A DNA stretch of 64,000 nt from assembly GCA_037893245.1 (NCBI GenBank), contig JBAIAA010000414.1, positions 744,001-808,000 of the forward strand. Direction: 5' to 3'. The translations under genes were made by a program, and so were the position numbers. The DNA is from Crossaster papposus (taxonomy: Eukaryota; Echinodermata; Asteroidea; Velatida; Solasteridae). Below the pieces are notes generated by a model, which was not told the DNA's origin, searched no databases, and saw nothing but the letters and a program-made list of their open reading frames with translations. Shown piece by piece: positions 11,033-26,000 of the stretch. The number at the start of each line of letters is the position of its first letter. Position 1 is the first letter of the stretch.

Positions 11033-14000
11033 GCCCTCGCCGTCGCCCTCGCCCTCGCCCTCGCCGTCGACCTCGCCGTCGACCTCGCCGTCGACCTCGC
11101 CGTCGACCTCGCCGTCGCCCTCGCCGTCGACCTCGCCGTCGACCTCGCCGTCGACCTCGCCGTCGACCTCGCCGTCGACCTCGCCGTCGACCTCGCCGTC
11201 GACCTCGCCGTCGACCTCGCCGTCGACCTCGCCGTCGACCTCGCCGTCGACCTCGCCGTCGACCTCGCCGTCGACCTCGCCGTCGACCTCGCCGTCGACC
11301 TGTTTAGTCTGCTTTTTTTTACTCATGGGGGCGCCGTTCAGGTAACAAAGATTTTGGCAAAGACTCCTGGACGATGTCTCCAAATACTTTGTGGCAAAAA
11401 TTCCTTTGTTGAGAGACATCCTAATCGAATTGTTTGTGGGTCTCCACATACCGCGTAGCCTTACGTAAGCGGACTGCATGCATTGCCGGCTACGCTGGCC
11501 TAACGTACCGGTAGTACGGTTACAATGAGCTACAGTTTATAAAAAGAATTAGGGGGGGGGTGTTCGGAGGTATCAATTATCACGCAGTAATGACCGGGTC
11601 CTCGCCCTGTTATTCCCTAATTAAATGCTTCTTACATGTACTTTCAGTGGATTGCACAGCCGAATGGTTTATATCAATATAGTCTCTATTCTGTGTACGG
11701 ATACAGCCATTCACACATCCCGTACGCTGACAGGGGTGTTAAATGAAATCGGAACCTCAAGTTAATGCTTCTATTAAGCATTAACTTGAGGTTCCGATTT
11801 TATCCCCAGAATGTTGCAAGAAATGATCGGCCGTCTATTTTCTTTCCCAAAACCCAGTACAACTGCTTCCATCTTCCATGTTCATACCTTTTCCTGCCCA
11901 ACCACATATATAAAAGCTCCTATTTTGCATACTGGTATTTGCTTCTCTTTTTCAAGGTGGCTCCGACCCAACCTTGAAAAATGATGAGTAAATACTTAAG
12001 CATTTACTCATTTTATTCATACCAAATAGAGCAAATACTAATATTTTTTGCAAATTCTAAAAAGTAAAAAGTACATACTTTTAGTCTTTAGCAAATACTT
12101 TCCAGTAAAACCTTTTGCTTCATTTGCATTTACCTTGTGACGAGCGACCTTTTTTTTTACACACGAATGCGCATCCGTACTTTACAAGTCGCTTGTATTT
12201 TGTGTAATACCCCCATGCTGTTCGGTTTTATGGCTTTATATGTCAACACAGCCTTTTCCCACAGGCCAGACACCCAGAAACTAGCTGGTGTTGTTGAATA
12301 AGGCAAGGCAACAATAGCATGATTGATTGCTTGGGAAGGTATGGCGGTAAAATCCACACCTCAAAGACCCTTTATGTACACAATGTAATGGGATACTCGT
12401 GGGGCAGCCTTTGCTTTGCAAAAAGCTGGGTCACCGGCAGGGTTCAAGCGGCACTCATCATGTTATTCGGCTTGCTTTGAACTAGGAATACATGTACATG
12501 TAATATGAGATTTGTTTAACACAGGATGAAATAGTAATTGTTTTTTTAAGGCGAAGCGACTTTGAAAAAAAGTTCAGCGGCGCGTTGCAGGGTACAGATG
12601 CTAGTAAAAGTAAAACAATTGGTACTAAAATCAAATGCAAGTTGTTATTCATACGTCCCAATGACCGGATCCAGGCGCAGGATTGTTTTTCATGAACCTA
12701 GATCTGAGGTGGGTTCAGGCCGGAATCTGTGGGTAGCACACCCTGATATTTCTGCTATCTGTCACTGCAAGCTGGTTGCTGACAGATATTCCTGGCCTTC
12801 CTCATGACGTACATGTTTATCCGTTATTCGCTTTGAATTCCTGAAAAGCTTTGCGACGTGAATTGGTTTACAAGCTTTTTGCAATATGACTTACCAATTA
12901 AAGGAAAATCTTTGGTGAATTTTGTTTTGCACAGCGTTTTGGTTCCCTCTGCATTTCGGCACAACTTGGAACTTGGATGTATCTGGGAATAATATATGGT
13001 TTTATTTAAACAGCATATTAAGAGTTTATCATTACAAACTGTTGTGCTTCTCATTGCAACTAGCCCTACTATGCAGAAGCCACTATTTGGGTCAGCTGGT
13101 CAGCAGTACAAAAATGCACAGACTGTGTCTTATTTTGCATACCGTTTGTACACTGAAGCTGTGGGCACAATTGTGTTCTCTACAGGAACACATGCAAAAG
13201 ACTGGACTCGAAGATGTTAGTGCATATTTGTGCTGTCAAACCTGAAGTCTAAATATGAATTATATGTATTGTTTTCAAAAAAACAATTACTGTTTTCGAG
13301 TTAAACCAGGGACCAGATATTTTAGTGAAAATTTATTTAAATTAATTAAATTAATAGTGAAATGTATTCAATTGAATACAGTAAACTAGTGATAACTTAT
13401 ATTTTCAAATCTTCACTTGTCTCGAAGTGACACTTTATTCCCGTCTAGAGAATAGGATATTATGTAGCTGAATACTCCCGTAACTCCAATTGCCAGCACC
13501 AGAACTTCTGATTATAGTAACTCAAATTTTGCCATTTGCCAGTCAAATATAAATCGCAGCAAAACAAGCATAAACCATCACTGAACTTGACTTTTGTCAT
13601 GAGTCATCACTGCCAAGGAAAGTGTGCCGAATAAGTGGGTCTATAGCCATTCTAACCTCCACCTAGTTGTGGGGACAAAACCGAACCGAGTAGTGGGGAC
13701 ATTTTCGTGTCCCCATAGCGTGTTGGGTCTCCAGTAAAGGAGTTTAGAGGTAGAATTGGGTTAGGGTATAATAAAAAAAAATGGAAAAGACAAATTAGGG
13801 TGATGTTGAACATTTTAGAATTTTAGAATGTTCCGAGTTTGAGTTTAGAGAGATTTCCCTTAGCACACAAACCCTATGTATTGTCCCCATAACGCAGTGT
13901 ACAAAAATAATTTATGGCTTAGCGAGTTACAGTGAAGGGATGATAATATTGACTTAAGATGATAATAAAGATGATGAATTTCCTTAAAGTACAGGTTGCA

Positions 14001-17000
14001 AGCAAGATACATTGTGTTTTGTGGTATATCATTCCTAGCCCCTGATACAAACTTTAACAGTTTTTATCAGAGATTTGACCACTCGTTTTAGAAGACAAAT
14101 GGGCAATCTTACTTAAATCGAACTCCGGATATCTCAAATTGTTTACCCATTCCCTTAAGATTCAAATTAACGAGAGTTTACTGCAGTGGAATTTTCAGTC
14201 CAGTTTCAATAGGATCAATTTTGTTCAATGTATTTGTAAGAGTGATTTGCTGTTCTGATCACTATAGTTTTTGCCGTTTGAATGTTGGTGAGTAATCTCT
14301 TTACTTACAGCAATATGGAACACAGACGGCCAATTTTGAGCGTTGAATTGAATCACAACAAATGGCACACTCTTGTTGTTTAGCTCACTACAAGTCCGAT
14401 TCACAGAAGCCTGTTTAATAAACATTTACACAAGAACAATTTAAGTGATTGAAATATATGAAAACAGTAATATGTGTCATTTTATCCTTACGAGGGGTGA
14501 CTGATACGTTCAGGGCACAGTTTATGGTGGGAGTCCGAAATTAGGAAGAGGATCGCAAACAGTATGTAAATAAAGTGCTTCTATATCCCCTCCTTTTGGA
14601 AGGGATTTAGAAAAACACCTTCCAACACCCTCACAAACCCGACACTGATCACTTGTTGGGGTTAAATCCCCCCCCCCCCTTCAGAAGCACACCAGTACGA
14701 ATGAGTGTGAATTAACTGCACATGATTTTAACAGATTATTTCCAAAACGAGATACATTCCTTTGAATTTTTCTTTTTTATATTTTACAAAAACTATTTAA
14801 TATTTATCAAAGCTGTTTTTATCCTTTATTTTCACTTTTTAAATTGTCTTCTTAAATTAAATTTAAAGGTAATCAGGCCAAATACATAACAACTAGCAAC
14901 TGATTTTGTTAGGCTTTTTATTACATTTTTATACGTAAAAATAAGAAATTGCTAGCAAGCAATGGCTTCTACTTTTAGGCAATTTAAGCAAATACTTGTT
15001 TCTTACAAGCAAATGCTTCCCAGATTAGCAATTGCTTAACGTATACATACAAACAAACAGGGGCTTTTGTCATTAAGCGTTCAGAACCTAAGCATTTGCT
15101 GAGCAAGCTAAGCAATTGCCTTTGCTTGATAAGCTTTTGCTTTTGCTCAGTGTTTTGCCAATAAGTAATTGCTAGTTTGAATGTATTTGGCTCATCGAAC
15201 TAAACTGCCTTTCGACAGCCAGGAGAGAGTGGAATGTTAACAGGTAACAAAATAGCAATTACCATGTTTGGGGAATGAAGTTGTCTTTTGTTTATAACTT
15301 ACTATTGTCGCACGAACATGTTTAATATAGTTAACTCTAACGTCTGGGTACACGAATACATCATAAGCCTCCATATTGTAGCTATCAGGGGCTGCCTCAA
15401 AGGAGAGTTCAACAATGTTATAGTTGCCCTTATGGTGTGGTGTGCTTGTATCCTGCTTGATGGATACACATCGTGGTTGCCAACGTGCTGAAGAAACAAA
15501 AGAGTAAAAAATAAGCAGTTTGTGTGAAAGACAAAACTCAATTATGGAATTTATCCTGATGCAAATCTAATCTTGTTTGTGGTACTCACTCCTATATCAG
15601 ACGACCCCGGCTCTAGAGCTTGGTGGTCAAGTGGTAAGATGTCGGCATTCTAGAAAGCAGGTCTTGGGTTCAAGTCCCGCCCAAGTGACTTTTTCTCATA
15701 ATTTCTCAAGACAACACGAAGTATACATGTGTGTAAAACATGTCGGTGAGAAACAAAAACCAAATTCAGTTTTTGTGTGTGTACTAAACGACTAATCCTA
15801 CCAAAACTTTAGGTTGTAGTCCATCATACATGTATATCAATTTATAGAACCCCAGAATAAATCCCTGTCACCTAATCGATAGATCATTATTCATGTGCAT
15901 TTAATTATTAGTTCAATCGCATGGCACGACCGCACCACAAACAAGTTCTATTCAATGGTTCTAATAAATGGTTCTTTTCAATGGCTCTCTTCAATGGCTC
16001 TCTTCAACGGCTCTCTTCAACGGCTCTCTTCAACGGCTCTCTTCAACGGCTCTCTTCAACGGCTCTCTTCAACGGCTCTCTTCAACGGTTCTCCTCAACG
16101 GTTCTCCTCAACGGTTCTCCTCAACGGTTCTCCTCAACGGTTCTCCTCAACGGTTCTATTCAACAGTTCTATTCAATAGTTCTATTCAATGGTTCTACTC
16201 AATGGTTCTACTCAATGGTTCTCTTCAACGGCTCTCTTCAACGGCTCTCTTCAACGGTTCTCTTCAACGGTTCTCTTCAACGGTTCTCTTCAACGGTTCT
16301 CTTCAACGGTTCTCTTCAACGGTTCTCTTCAACGGTTCTATTCAACGGTTCTATTTATCGGTTCTATTTAACGGTTCTATTCAATAGTTCTATTCAATTG
16401 TTCTATTCAACGGTTCTATTCAACGGTTAACAGAACTTCCATTGCACAGTCACACTCCGACCAATCAGATGGCAGGATTTATTCAAATAGTGTTTTAACG
16501 TTCCTGCAATGGAAAGAATAATTTCATTCAGTGACAGATGTTTCATGAAATTATTCTTCCCAATGCACTCACAAACATTCACTTTTTATATACTTTTTGT
16601 CTTAAGATTCAATCTATAGTGGAAGATTTTATTTGTAATGGCTTAAAGAAAGTCATGGAACAAATGAATAACGAATGTGTTTTACATCTTACTTTATAAA
16701 TCGCTTGCCAAATGCGTCATAAGGCTGGTTCATACCCGGCACAAAAGCAAAAACAAATTTGTCATCATGGAGGGCAAGTTTTTGAGCTGCGAATCACATA
16801 AATTTGTACTCTAGTGAATTTCCCAGCACATGCTTTATGACGTCAAATGTGCATCACATTTACATTTGCATTAACCGGCCTTTTACTCTGGGATCTCGTC
16901 ATTAATCCTAGTGCACTGCAAGACATGCAAGTTAATGAAATTGGCTGAATTTGGTCCAAAAAACCTGATAAACAGTCTTGATTATTGTAAATTTAGGAAA

Positions 17001-20000
17001 TGTGTAGAAATTTGGACCATACACTTACAAGTGCAACAATTCACTACACAACATCACTAAAGCCGGCCAAGCAAAGCTAGAGCCCGACAAAAATTACTTT
17101 TATTAAAAATAAATCATTGTCCTGATAATTTAAGCTCACCTGCTGCAGTTTTCTGACATCGAATATCTTTCTGCTTTGTTGGGTCATTACACCCTGAAAA
17201 GAAAAAAATCACATACTAAATCTGTATTTTTATCTGCTTAATTAAGGGCACACTGTCCATATGTCTTGAGAAGTCCTAACAGATTTTGTTAAGCCGGCAA
17301 TGTCCAGGCCCATGAGCCGGTTTTAAACATATACCGGCCAACAACATAGTTATTCCCAATCATAAATACCTTTTGGTAAAATACAACAAAACAAAAATGA
17401 AAAGTATAGGTTGCCAATGATTTTGTTGAAAAATTATACTTCATACATTGTCATATTTTGTGAAACGCCCCTCTAGCTACGTTTATGGTATGTTCCTCGA
17501 GTATCCTCGATCGCATGATCGTTCCGGGAGGTAAGCTAACTCCTAATATGGACATTGATGCGCGACCTGCACACTGTGCGATGTTACGCGGAATGCAAGC
17601 TGCCGGTACAGCGTGAATTAAGGATTCTAAAATACTGACTCGTTTGTGGTATTGCGCATGCCTTGTGAGGTTTCATCCAATTAAAGTGTAAAGTGACAAT
17701 TTCATGTGACATCGGAAAAAAGTGTTTGAAACTGGCCCTGGTCACCGTGTTTATTTATCTGTTCAAAACCGGCCACATGATGGGCTCTTGACCAATAGGA
17801 ATGGGTAAACTGTCTAAAGTATTTATGAATACAGGCCTAAGTTAAATTGTATACATTTATAAATTTGTCTTCAAATTGACAGAGATTAACTCTTAACTCA
17901 CATATATTATTTATACAAACCAAAACAAACAAGCATTTAGAACAAGATTTAGATAATAAACAAATCTAAACTAACATCACATTTATTTTAAACTTTAGCC
18001 AGTTAAACGATGTAAAAGATTACATATGTGACTTAAACATACCTGGGGGCATATGATCAATTTTCTGAACGGTATCATAGGGACTGCTTCCTATGATATC
18101 AACCGGCATAGTGCGAACACCAACGGAATAGATCCTGCCAGGCTTAAGACCACAGAAACAGGAAAAGGTCAAATCCACCTTAAAATAATAAAAAGTAAAA
18201 GAGTAAGAGGAAAATAATTAATTAATTTAGCAATTTATAACACGTATAGTCTGCAGTTTTTATTTGTTACCTGCATTTTGCCAACCAGGCGAATCATAAT
18301 TCAACCCTCAACCCAGCCCTGTGTTCACAGGATGCTTGAGACTGTTATTCACTTACAGTCAAGTAAGGTATTACATGTAATTCAGTAGTTTATTTTGTTT
18401 ATGTTTTTTAAATGGTGTATACTACCTTTAAAACTTAACCACGTAATGTTGACAAATGTGACAGAATTGTAAACCATCAGTGTGGACAAAACCTGTGCAG
18501 TAAAGATGACATTTAGCACGGCAATGTTTTCGTTGTTCTGCAATAGTTGAAGAACCAGTCTTCAATACAGTATAGAAACTTATTTTGCCAATAGTCCAAT
18601 AATGAATAAACAACAATTGTGAAAATATATAGCCCACACAGAAAAACATGAAGGTTTCAATTAAAGAGTTTACTTCCAAAACTTGAATGAAGAAAAAAAA
18701 CAAGTATTAAAGCTATATTTTTTTACTTCATCTTTCACTTTATCACATTTTTTGATTGTGAATAAATACAACAGCCATCAAAATTGACTTTGGTCGTTTT
18801 CCAAACCCCAGCTTTGTCTCTGTTTTTGGATTCATTCATGCAGTTTGGCAATGGTGATGGAGCCTAAGCTGGGGTTTAGAAAACGGCCCAGGATTTAAAA
18901 CGGAACAAAAAAGAGTGTATCACATTTTTGAAATAAACTCCTCAATTGCAACTAGGAAACCAAAATACACTGCAGAATATTCATGTCTCAGCTTACACAT
19001 ATTGATTTGTGGACCATGGCCTGCCGTTGGTATAACTTACCTGATGCTCAGACTTATCCAAAACAGCAAAGTAGTTGAGGCCCATCTCGCTGAAATCCAA
19101 GATGACGCAGAAGTTCTTATTGAGGTCTTCAATATTTTTGGGTTCTAATAAAAGCTGTAGTCCTTTGACATTGCGTGCGGCTTTAAAAAAAAAGGGGGAA
19201 AAAAGAAAAAAGCTAAACAAATAATAAAAATTACAAAACTAAATCTCTACAGTTAATTGATAATCTAGTTAAAAGACACACAAGGACATGTTAAAAAGTC
19301 TAATATAGAAACATGAGTTCGGGCGCGAACTACAGTACAGTTGGACTAACGTCATTCGAACGCAGGATGGTTGAACTACTCTAATTGACTATTTGGGACC
19401 AGACCCCGGGGCACAGCTGTGCATTGGTTATCATTAGCCTTTTTCCATAAAGAAACATGGAGAGAACCACTTACGTGAAAAAAGTGATGATGATAGTCGG
19501 CCGGCGGGAAAGGCAGTAAGGTTAAGTGAAAATCTGGTAGGCCTAATGAAATTTTTTCTTGTTTTTGCCTGGACCAACATGACTAGCGTTATGACTTATC
19601 CTACCTATATGTGCATGAGAACAACGCCGATACCCATCTCATTCATGTCAGAAATGTAAACAAAGCGGTTGCCATCTTTCCAACAATAGTTTGACTAGAG
19701 CCGTTCGAGCAAACTGCATTTGAGCATGCGCGTTGGTAAAGCAGAGACTGATTGATGGTCAAGTTCAAACTAATTGCTCTAGGTTGACTGACGTTTTAGA
19801 TCTAACTCTCTATTTTGAAACATTTGTTTTGTAATATTGCATCTTAAAAGTTCTAATTGGGAAAAAAAAATCCTATTAATAAAATCGTACAAACTAATGT
19901 TGATTTAAATATAGTCTGGCAAATGCAACTTTGGGAAATACAGAGGTTTTTACAGGAAAGCATTATGGGGAGTCAGGTTGGCATAGCGTTTCCTTTCTCG

Positions 20001-23000
20001 TCTTCCACCATTGGGTTTTCAGTCCCTGCCTGATTCAGTCGGTTTTCCAAAGTATATTCTTCTGCGTTTTTTTCCCCACATCTAAAACTGTATATTTCTT
20101 CTCATTGTCTTTACTCTGAAGGTTTCTTCAGGCTTGCTGGCTACGGTGCCTAGGTAACATTTGAGCAATTCTTGGTTCCACCATACTTTTCCATCTACAC
20201 TGCGTCTTTGTTTCTTTCTTACCAATTGGATCTAGATTGAACGTGATGTGAACACAGGTGTATTGCTCTACCTCAGACGGTCTCTCGGATGAACTGATAT
20301 TCTTGTTGAAGTCTGTCACCCTGAAATGTTGGGGTTTGCCTGGTCTTAAGTGGGGGTGTATTGGTGGCTTGAATGGATTGGGACACATCTCTGTTTTGAC
20401 CCAACAAACAAAGAAAGAGGTACAGATCAATTTAGAGAATTTCAATCATGAAGCCTGTGGGTATAAGGAACAAAATATAACAATACATATTGCGAGGTTG
20501 GGTTCTGTAAGCAATAGAACGTACATCTACCATCACATTTATTGAAGCACAGGGTTTTCTAACTTTAATCAAATCTGGTAAAAATAAAAGATTATGAAAA
20601 GTTGATTTTTTTCAGCATGAAAACTTATGTGAATAATCTTGGTTTCCATTTGGAGGTAGTTTCCCCTGTTCCCAATTGACATCATTACAGCACCCCTCAT
20701 TCACTTAACAATTCTTATAAATAATCGTGTAACAAAATCACAACATTCTGCTCAAATTTATACTGTGGATAAAAGCAGCATATTCAAGAGCAGCAGAAGA
20801 AGTACCAAAAAAAAACAATTACAGAAACTAATAGTGTATGGGAACAGAGTTAAAGTAATAAGGCTACGAATTAAAATTTGTTTTGTTATGTACCTGTTAA
20901 TCCATCTTGGTTACTGGTTGTCAGTTCACAAAATTGTCTTTGGGAAACACCATCCTGTTAAAAAAACCAAAAAAACCAAAAGAACAGACAATTAATATGA
21001 CATAATGGAAGCATAATGAAAGCGTATTGCGCGATGTCACGCAGATGCTGTGGCAAATGCTTGTAAATATCAGACCATGAAACACACAGACTCACTGGTA
21101 AGTATTGGGAATGCTGTGTGAATTAACGTTCCACCAATCAAATGGTAAAATGCACTGGATTTCATTGGAGTCCAAATTTGTCCAATTTTGTTTGGGACAA
21201 TCTTTATCATCCGTTTAACCAGTTTAGCCGGAGGACGTATATACACGCAAAGATTTCCCCAGATTCAAAACAGCTAGTTGAAGCATAAACACGTCACGAG
21301 CAAGGCCGGAAATATTTGTCAGCAGGGAGCAAGGTCAGAAATGCATGGGTGTGCTTTCTGGTACCATCGGCTTGAACCCGCCTTGGATCAAGTTTTTCGT
21401 AAAAAGTAATCCTGTGCCTCGGCTCGGTAATGTGAAAATAATCCCGGCACGAACATGTTAATACCAGTCACGTGACAGGCTCTTGGTATTCGGATAGAAA
21501 AGTGCAATGTATACATTTTATTTGAGGAAATATAAAATCCCAATCAAACAACAAAAGAATTAGGTTCCTTGAACAGAGGGGTGTAACTTTATATTTGGGT
21601 GTATTCATCCTTGAAATCACACTATAATTTCATGTGCGCTTTTTTATTGGATAACGAAACCATTGCATTATACTGGCCCCCATATATGGGCACATACATG
21701 TACATATAATAAGTATGAAGTCATCAGTATACACGCCTTTAGCCTATAGCCAACAAGGCTATATAATTATATGCTTGACTGCCTTTTAACTCTAATTGGA
21801 CTCAGATACGGGTTTTAATGAAAAATACTAAAATCATGAATTTTGGGAAGTTATTTTGGCACTTCGTTTTAACATGCAAACCGATACTTGCAAATTTTGA
21901 AGATAATTTAGTCTTCAGTTTAGGCTGATTCTGCTTTGGTTGTATGTGTTATTCAGAGGTCACAATGTTACTGTAAACTCATTTGTTCTACAACAACGCA
22001 ATTCTTCTAACTATGAGAATTTGAATTCACTGCGATATTCTACACGTAGCCTGATACCTACAGGGATGTAGTCAAGTCCCTACAAGTCCATCGCAAGTCC
22101 CTACAAGTCCATCACAAGTCCTCAAGTTCTAATTCAAATCCCAAGCTATTCAAATGAGCTTTGACAAAAGCATTCCTTTGTCATTGTTCAACCAGCTACT
22201 TGTGACTGGCTTTGTGGAAAAACTTGTGCAAGAACTTGCAGGGACTCCAATACAACTCTGGATACCTTTTGTATACATGCTTAAAAACCTGGCTCAGAAT
22301 GCCCAGAGTAAAGGTAGGGTTGGATGAGCCAGTAAATCATTATATTCATTGCGTCTTTTTCAAAAACAAAATAATCATATGCCTGAGGCATTCGGGTGGG
22401 GAGGGGAGGGGGGTGTACTAATAAAGAACGAGCGTGTATTATCATCAGCATATAATGTGGGATAAGTTCAATCCATAATTCATCAGTTCTTTTTTCAATG
22501 CCCATTCAGTATCGATGAGACAAACTGACGCGTGCAATCTTAATCCCATAGTCCACTGGCAGGGATTTCTATCCCACGCTGTCAGCATCAATACTGCATA
22601 AAAACCACATAAAAAGTGCATTAGTCTATACCATCTATACCATCTGCCCCACCGCTTGTGAAATGAGGTATGAAATAGTTTTTATTTAGAATACCAGTTG
22701 TTTTGGGGGACCCCGACTGTTTTGGGATGTTTTGGGATGTTTTGAGACAAAATGTCTCATTTGCTACAAACTAGAAGAGTTATGCTTTCGACTAGTACTA
22801 TTCCCATCTCTGCCGGACAAACAGGCGAATTTTATTTTGATTCTTTCCGGTACCATCGGCCTGAACCCGCCTCAGATCGAGTTTTGTTAAAAAATAATCC
22901 CGCGCCTCAGCTCGGTGATGTTAAAATAATCCCGGCGCGAACTGGTTAATTCAAATTTCCAATAATGTGAATGTGATTACATTGGGTTTACTGGTATAAA

Positions 23001-26000
23001 GATGAATATACTGTGGTGTGAAAGCTCTCTCCTATGCTGAGTTATCAGGGTTACTTCAGAGTTCAAGTCCATATTGAAGAGACAACCTTTCCCATTTCAA
23101 ACGTAGAGGAGGCTCATTAGTTTCAACACATAGGCTCTGCATTTGGAAAGTTCAGCTACCTAAGGGCATGCCTGTGGATGTGTGATGGCGTGTTGCATTT
23201 TCATTTATTGACAATGGAGCATTGACATTCACAGTGTCACCGTAAACAACAATGGATTGTCATTGTTAGTGTGCTGCGTTTCTTTCGTTGAACCTAAATC
23301 ACGAGGAGGCCATTTTGGTTGTGTTCCCTGAATGTATTTTACAAATTGTGAACTGTTGAATGGGATGCTACCAGACTATTTTTACATTCTAGCCTGATTT
23401 TTTAAATGTGGCATAAAACATTAAGATATGTTTAATCGCACATTTTTAATTATGTGTAATTTACTTCAGGCCATTTCTATCCACAAGTTCAAAAAAATGA
23501 AGATTTTACCTCACTTGCAATATAATATGGCCGACTCACAGGATTATTGTCCTGTGAGTCGGATTATTGAACTTTTTTAAGGATGGAGTACTAAAATGGA
23601 GGTAAATCATAAGCCAAATAAAGGACGGAAAGAGAAGCCGTAGGGAAATCGAAAATGAAACTAAAACTAAAATTAAAAATAACATCAAGTTCCCCTTTCA
23701 ATTCTTTTGATGCCGGCTATATTTCTGAGAAGCACAATCGATTAGACAAAATGTGTTAAGTCCATAAATAAAGGGTCAGAAAGTGTGACTTTGTTGGTGT
23801 ACTGGTTTACACCAGACCTGTGTAATTTGACATGTGTTCTGAATAAACAAGTAAAATCTTATGTTAGATGCAACAGGCACATAGTATGCAAAATTTGACA
23901 GATATAAATGTAAAGATGACATGAAATGCAACTCAAGCAGAAGTATCGTGGTATTGTAATACATTTTCTAAGGGTTCCTTGATTTCAAAGTACACAATTT
24001 AAGGGGAGGGGGGAGAACTGGGGGAAAGAAAATATGTGACCCGCTCCATCATAATCAGAAATAAGTCGCTGGCGCCGTTTTACGCAAACGGCCATTAAAG
24101 TGAACGCATGGGTGAAAATCGTGACCAAGTCGTTTTTCTGAACATTGTATTTTTAGGAAGTGTAGTTATCCCCACATGTGACAAGACTGGACATACAGGA
24201 TCGAGCACTCGTAATTAATTTGTTGCGTGTCAGGTCTGAGCAGCCGTTTATTGTTGTAAGCGCTGTCCCAGCTTGAAGCTATGATAGCACGGGACAGCAA
24301 TGCAAGCAATGTAAAGACAGTTTGTCCGAGCCCGAAGCGGTAGCACAGGACAGCAATATTATATTACACAATTATCACAGTTTGTTCCCGTCCGAAGCTG
24401 ATGTCGGGGAACAGCAATATTGTCACAGTTGGTGACGCAAACAGCAATTTATATTTAGCAATATTGTCACAGTTTGTGACGCAAACAGCAATTACATTCA
24501 GCAATATTGTCACAGTTGGTGACGCAAACAGCAATTTATAATCAGCAATATTGTCACAGTTTGTGACGCAAACAGCAATTAAATTTAGCAATGATGTCAC
24601 AGTTTGTGACACAGATCTGCAATTACCATAATCCAAATAATTCAGATACAAATAGCATCATCCGCACATACGATGCCATATTCATTAGCAAGCAATATTA
24701 TGACATTTTATCAAAGCAAACCATATCATATATAACCATTAATCAATACCGTATAGTGGCCAAGTAGCACAAGCAATACCTTAAGCTATTATTATCGTCG
24801 GCAATAAGTAAGAAATGCAATAATCAAAATATCAATCAGCGAATGTGGTAAACATATAGGGACTGCAACTACCGTGTTCCGATTTCATCTTGGAACCGAC
24901 AAAGAAAGAGGGTTAAGTGCTTTTGCCGCAAATTCCCTGAAGCCTCTTAAATTAAGGTTTTATTGGCCAATCTTTGAGGCCTATTTGCGCTATTGGAATG
25001 CAATTTCCGCCCGCAGTTAGTAACCTTGCCGATTCTAAGAAAGGCGAAAACCCCCTCAAAACCACATTGGGAAAATAAGGGGAAAATTCCTTTCTGGCTC
25101 CGCTAACAATGGCAACCGAGTATAGCAAAATAAAGATCACTACCAAACACTCTAGAATCGGCAAATTGCAACATAACATGATGCAGGCTAAATACGAATT
25201 TGGCAAAGAAAAGTATAATCTCAAAACAAAGTTTATTAAAATAGGCGGCAATGACAGGGGTGGAGGAGGGAAATTTTTTGCAAGACGAAATTTCTACAAC
25301 CATGCAAACAGGTCGACTGCTCAAACGAAAGTGGGTGGCTGAGTGCTCGAATTCAGGTTATAGTATCAAGCCAAGACTGAACTAGTTCATATCCATAAAT
25401 CAATCCGACCACAAGGGGAGTGACCTGAATTGACCAAACTCTAGTTCCGTCAAAGCCTTGCAAACTGTCCCGCGGGGATAAATTATTTGAAGCTTTATTT
25501 GCCTCAAACGTATTATTACAGATTATTGTCAATAATGTCTTGTATGTAAAAACGATTAATAAATATTAAAATGAAGAGGATTTGTGTGCGCTGTCCGTAT
25601 GATTTTGGTACATTTTGTTTATTTCAAAGCAGTTTTTCTCAGAATGTGGATTCGGCAAATAAATATACACCTGTCATCTTTATCAAACCATAACTCGTTA
25701 ACCTAAGAAGATACACACTTGTGATAGGTATCATTAGAAAGCTTATGAAATTCCCTTTCTCACAATGTGCGTATCTCAAAAAGTCATTTCGAGACTTATT
25801 CCTGATTTCGATGGAGCGGGTCACATATTTGGGTGGCAATATTTCCCATTTCAAATGGTCCGGAATAAGCCACTATAGACCAACAAACTGCTGAATCATA
25901 GATGTTGGTTGAACACTATCAACTGCTGTATAATAACATGTGTGGCGTATTTTGCTGCCAAGGAACCAATGTTTATAATGCTTTCATTGACCCAAAATGT

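Larger units (their letters stand above)
24030..25830. mobile_element. 1.8 kb element with TATGTGACCCGCTCCATC terminal inverted repeats
   Basis: aaatatgtgacccgctcc at 24030 is inverted at 25830, and similarity extends about 38 bp with mismatches (AATCAG.AATAAGTC). It encloses a hairpin-rich section and a 44 bp array. No transposase frame is recognisable, so it looks non-autonomous. Lies in gene A intron 1. Confidence 0.7.

Noticed and set aside
10898..11479. Ala/Leu/Val/Asp-repeat and Glu/Gly/Asp-repeat proteins on opposite strands
   Set aside because: By-products of the 6/12 bp minisatellite in gene A intron 9.
15895..16430. Asn/Gly/Ser-repeat proteins in three frames
   Set aside because: All three frames of a 13 bp array give the same cyclic string, so there is no frame preference.
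24413..24625. CRISPR-like array
   Set aside because: There are only five 44 bp units, with no unique spacers between constant repeats, in a eukaryotic intron and inside an inverted-repeat element.
25109..25342. Lys-rich 77 aa plus-strand ORF inside the 1.8 kb element as a transposase
   Set aside because: Short, no catalytic pattern and low-complexity composition.
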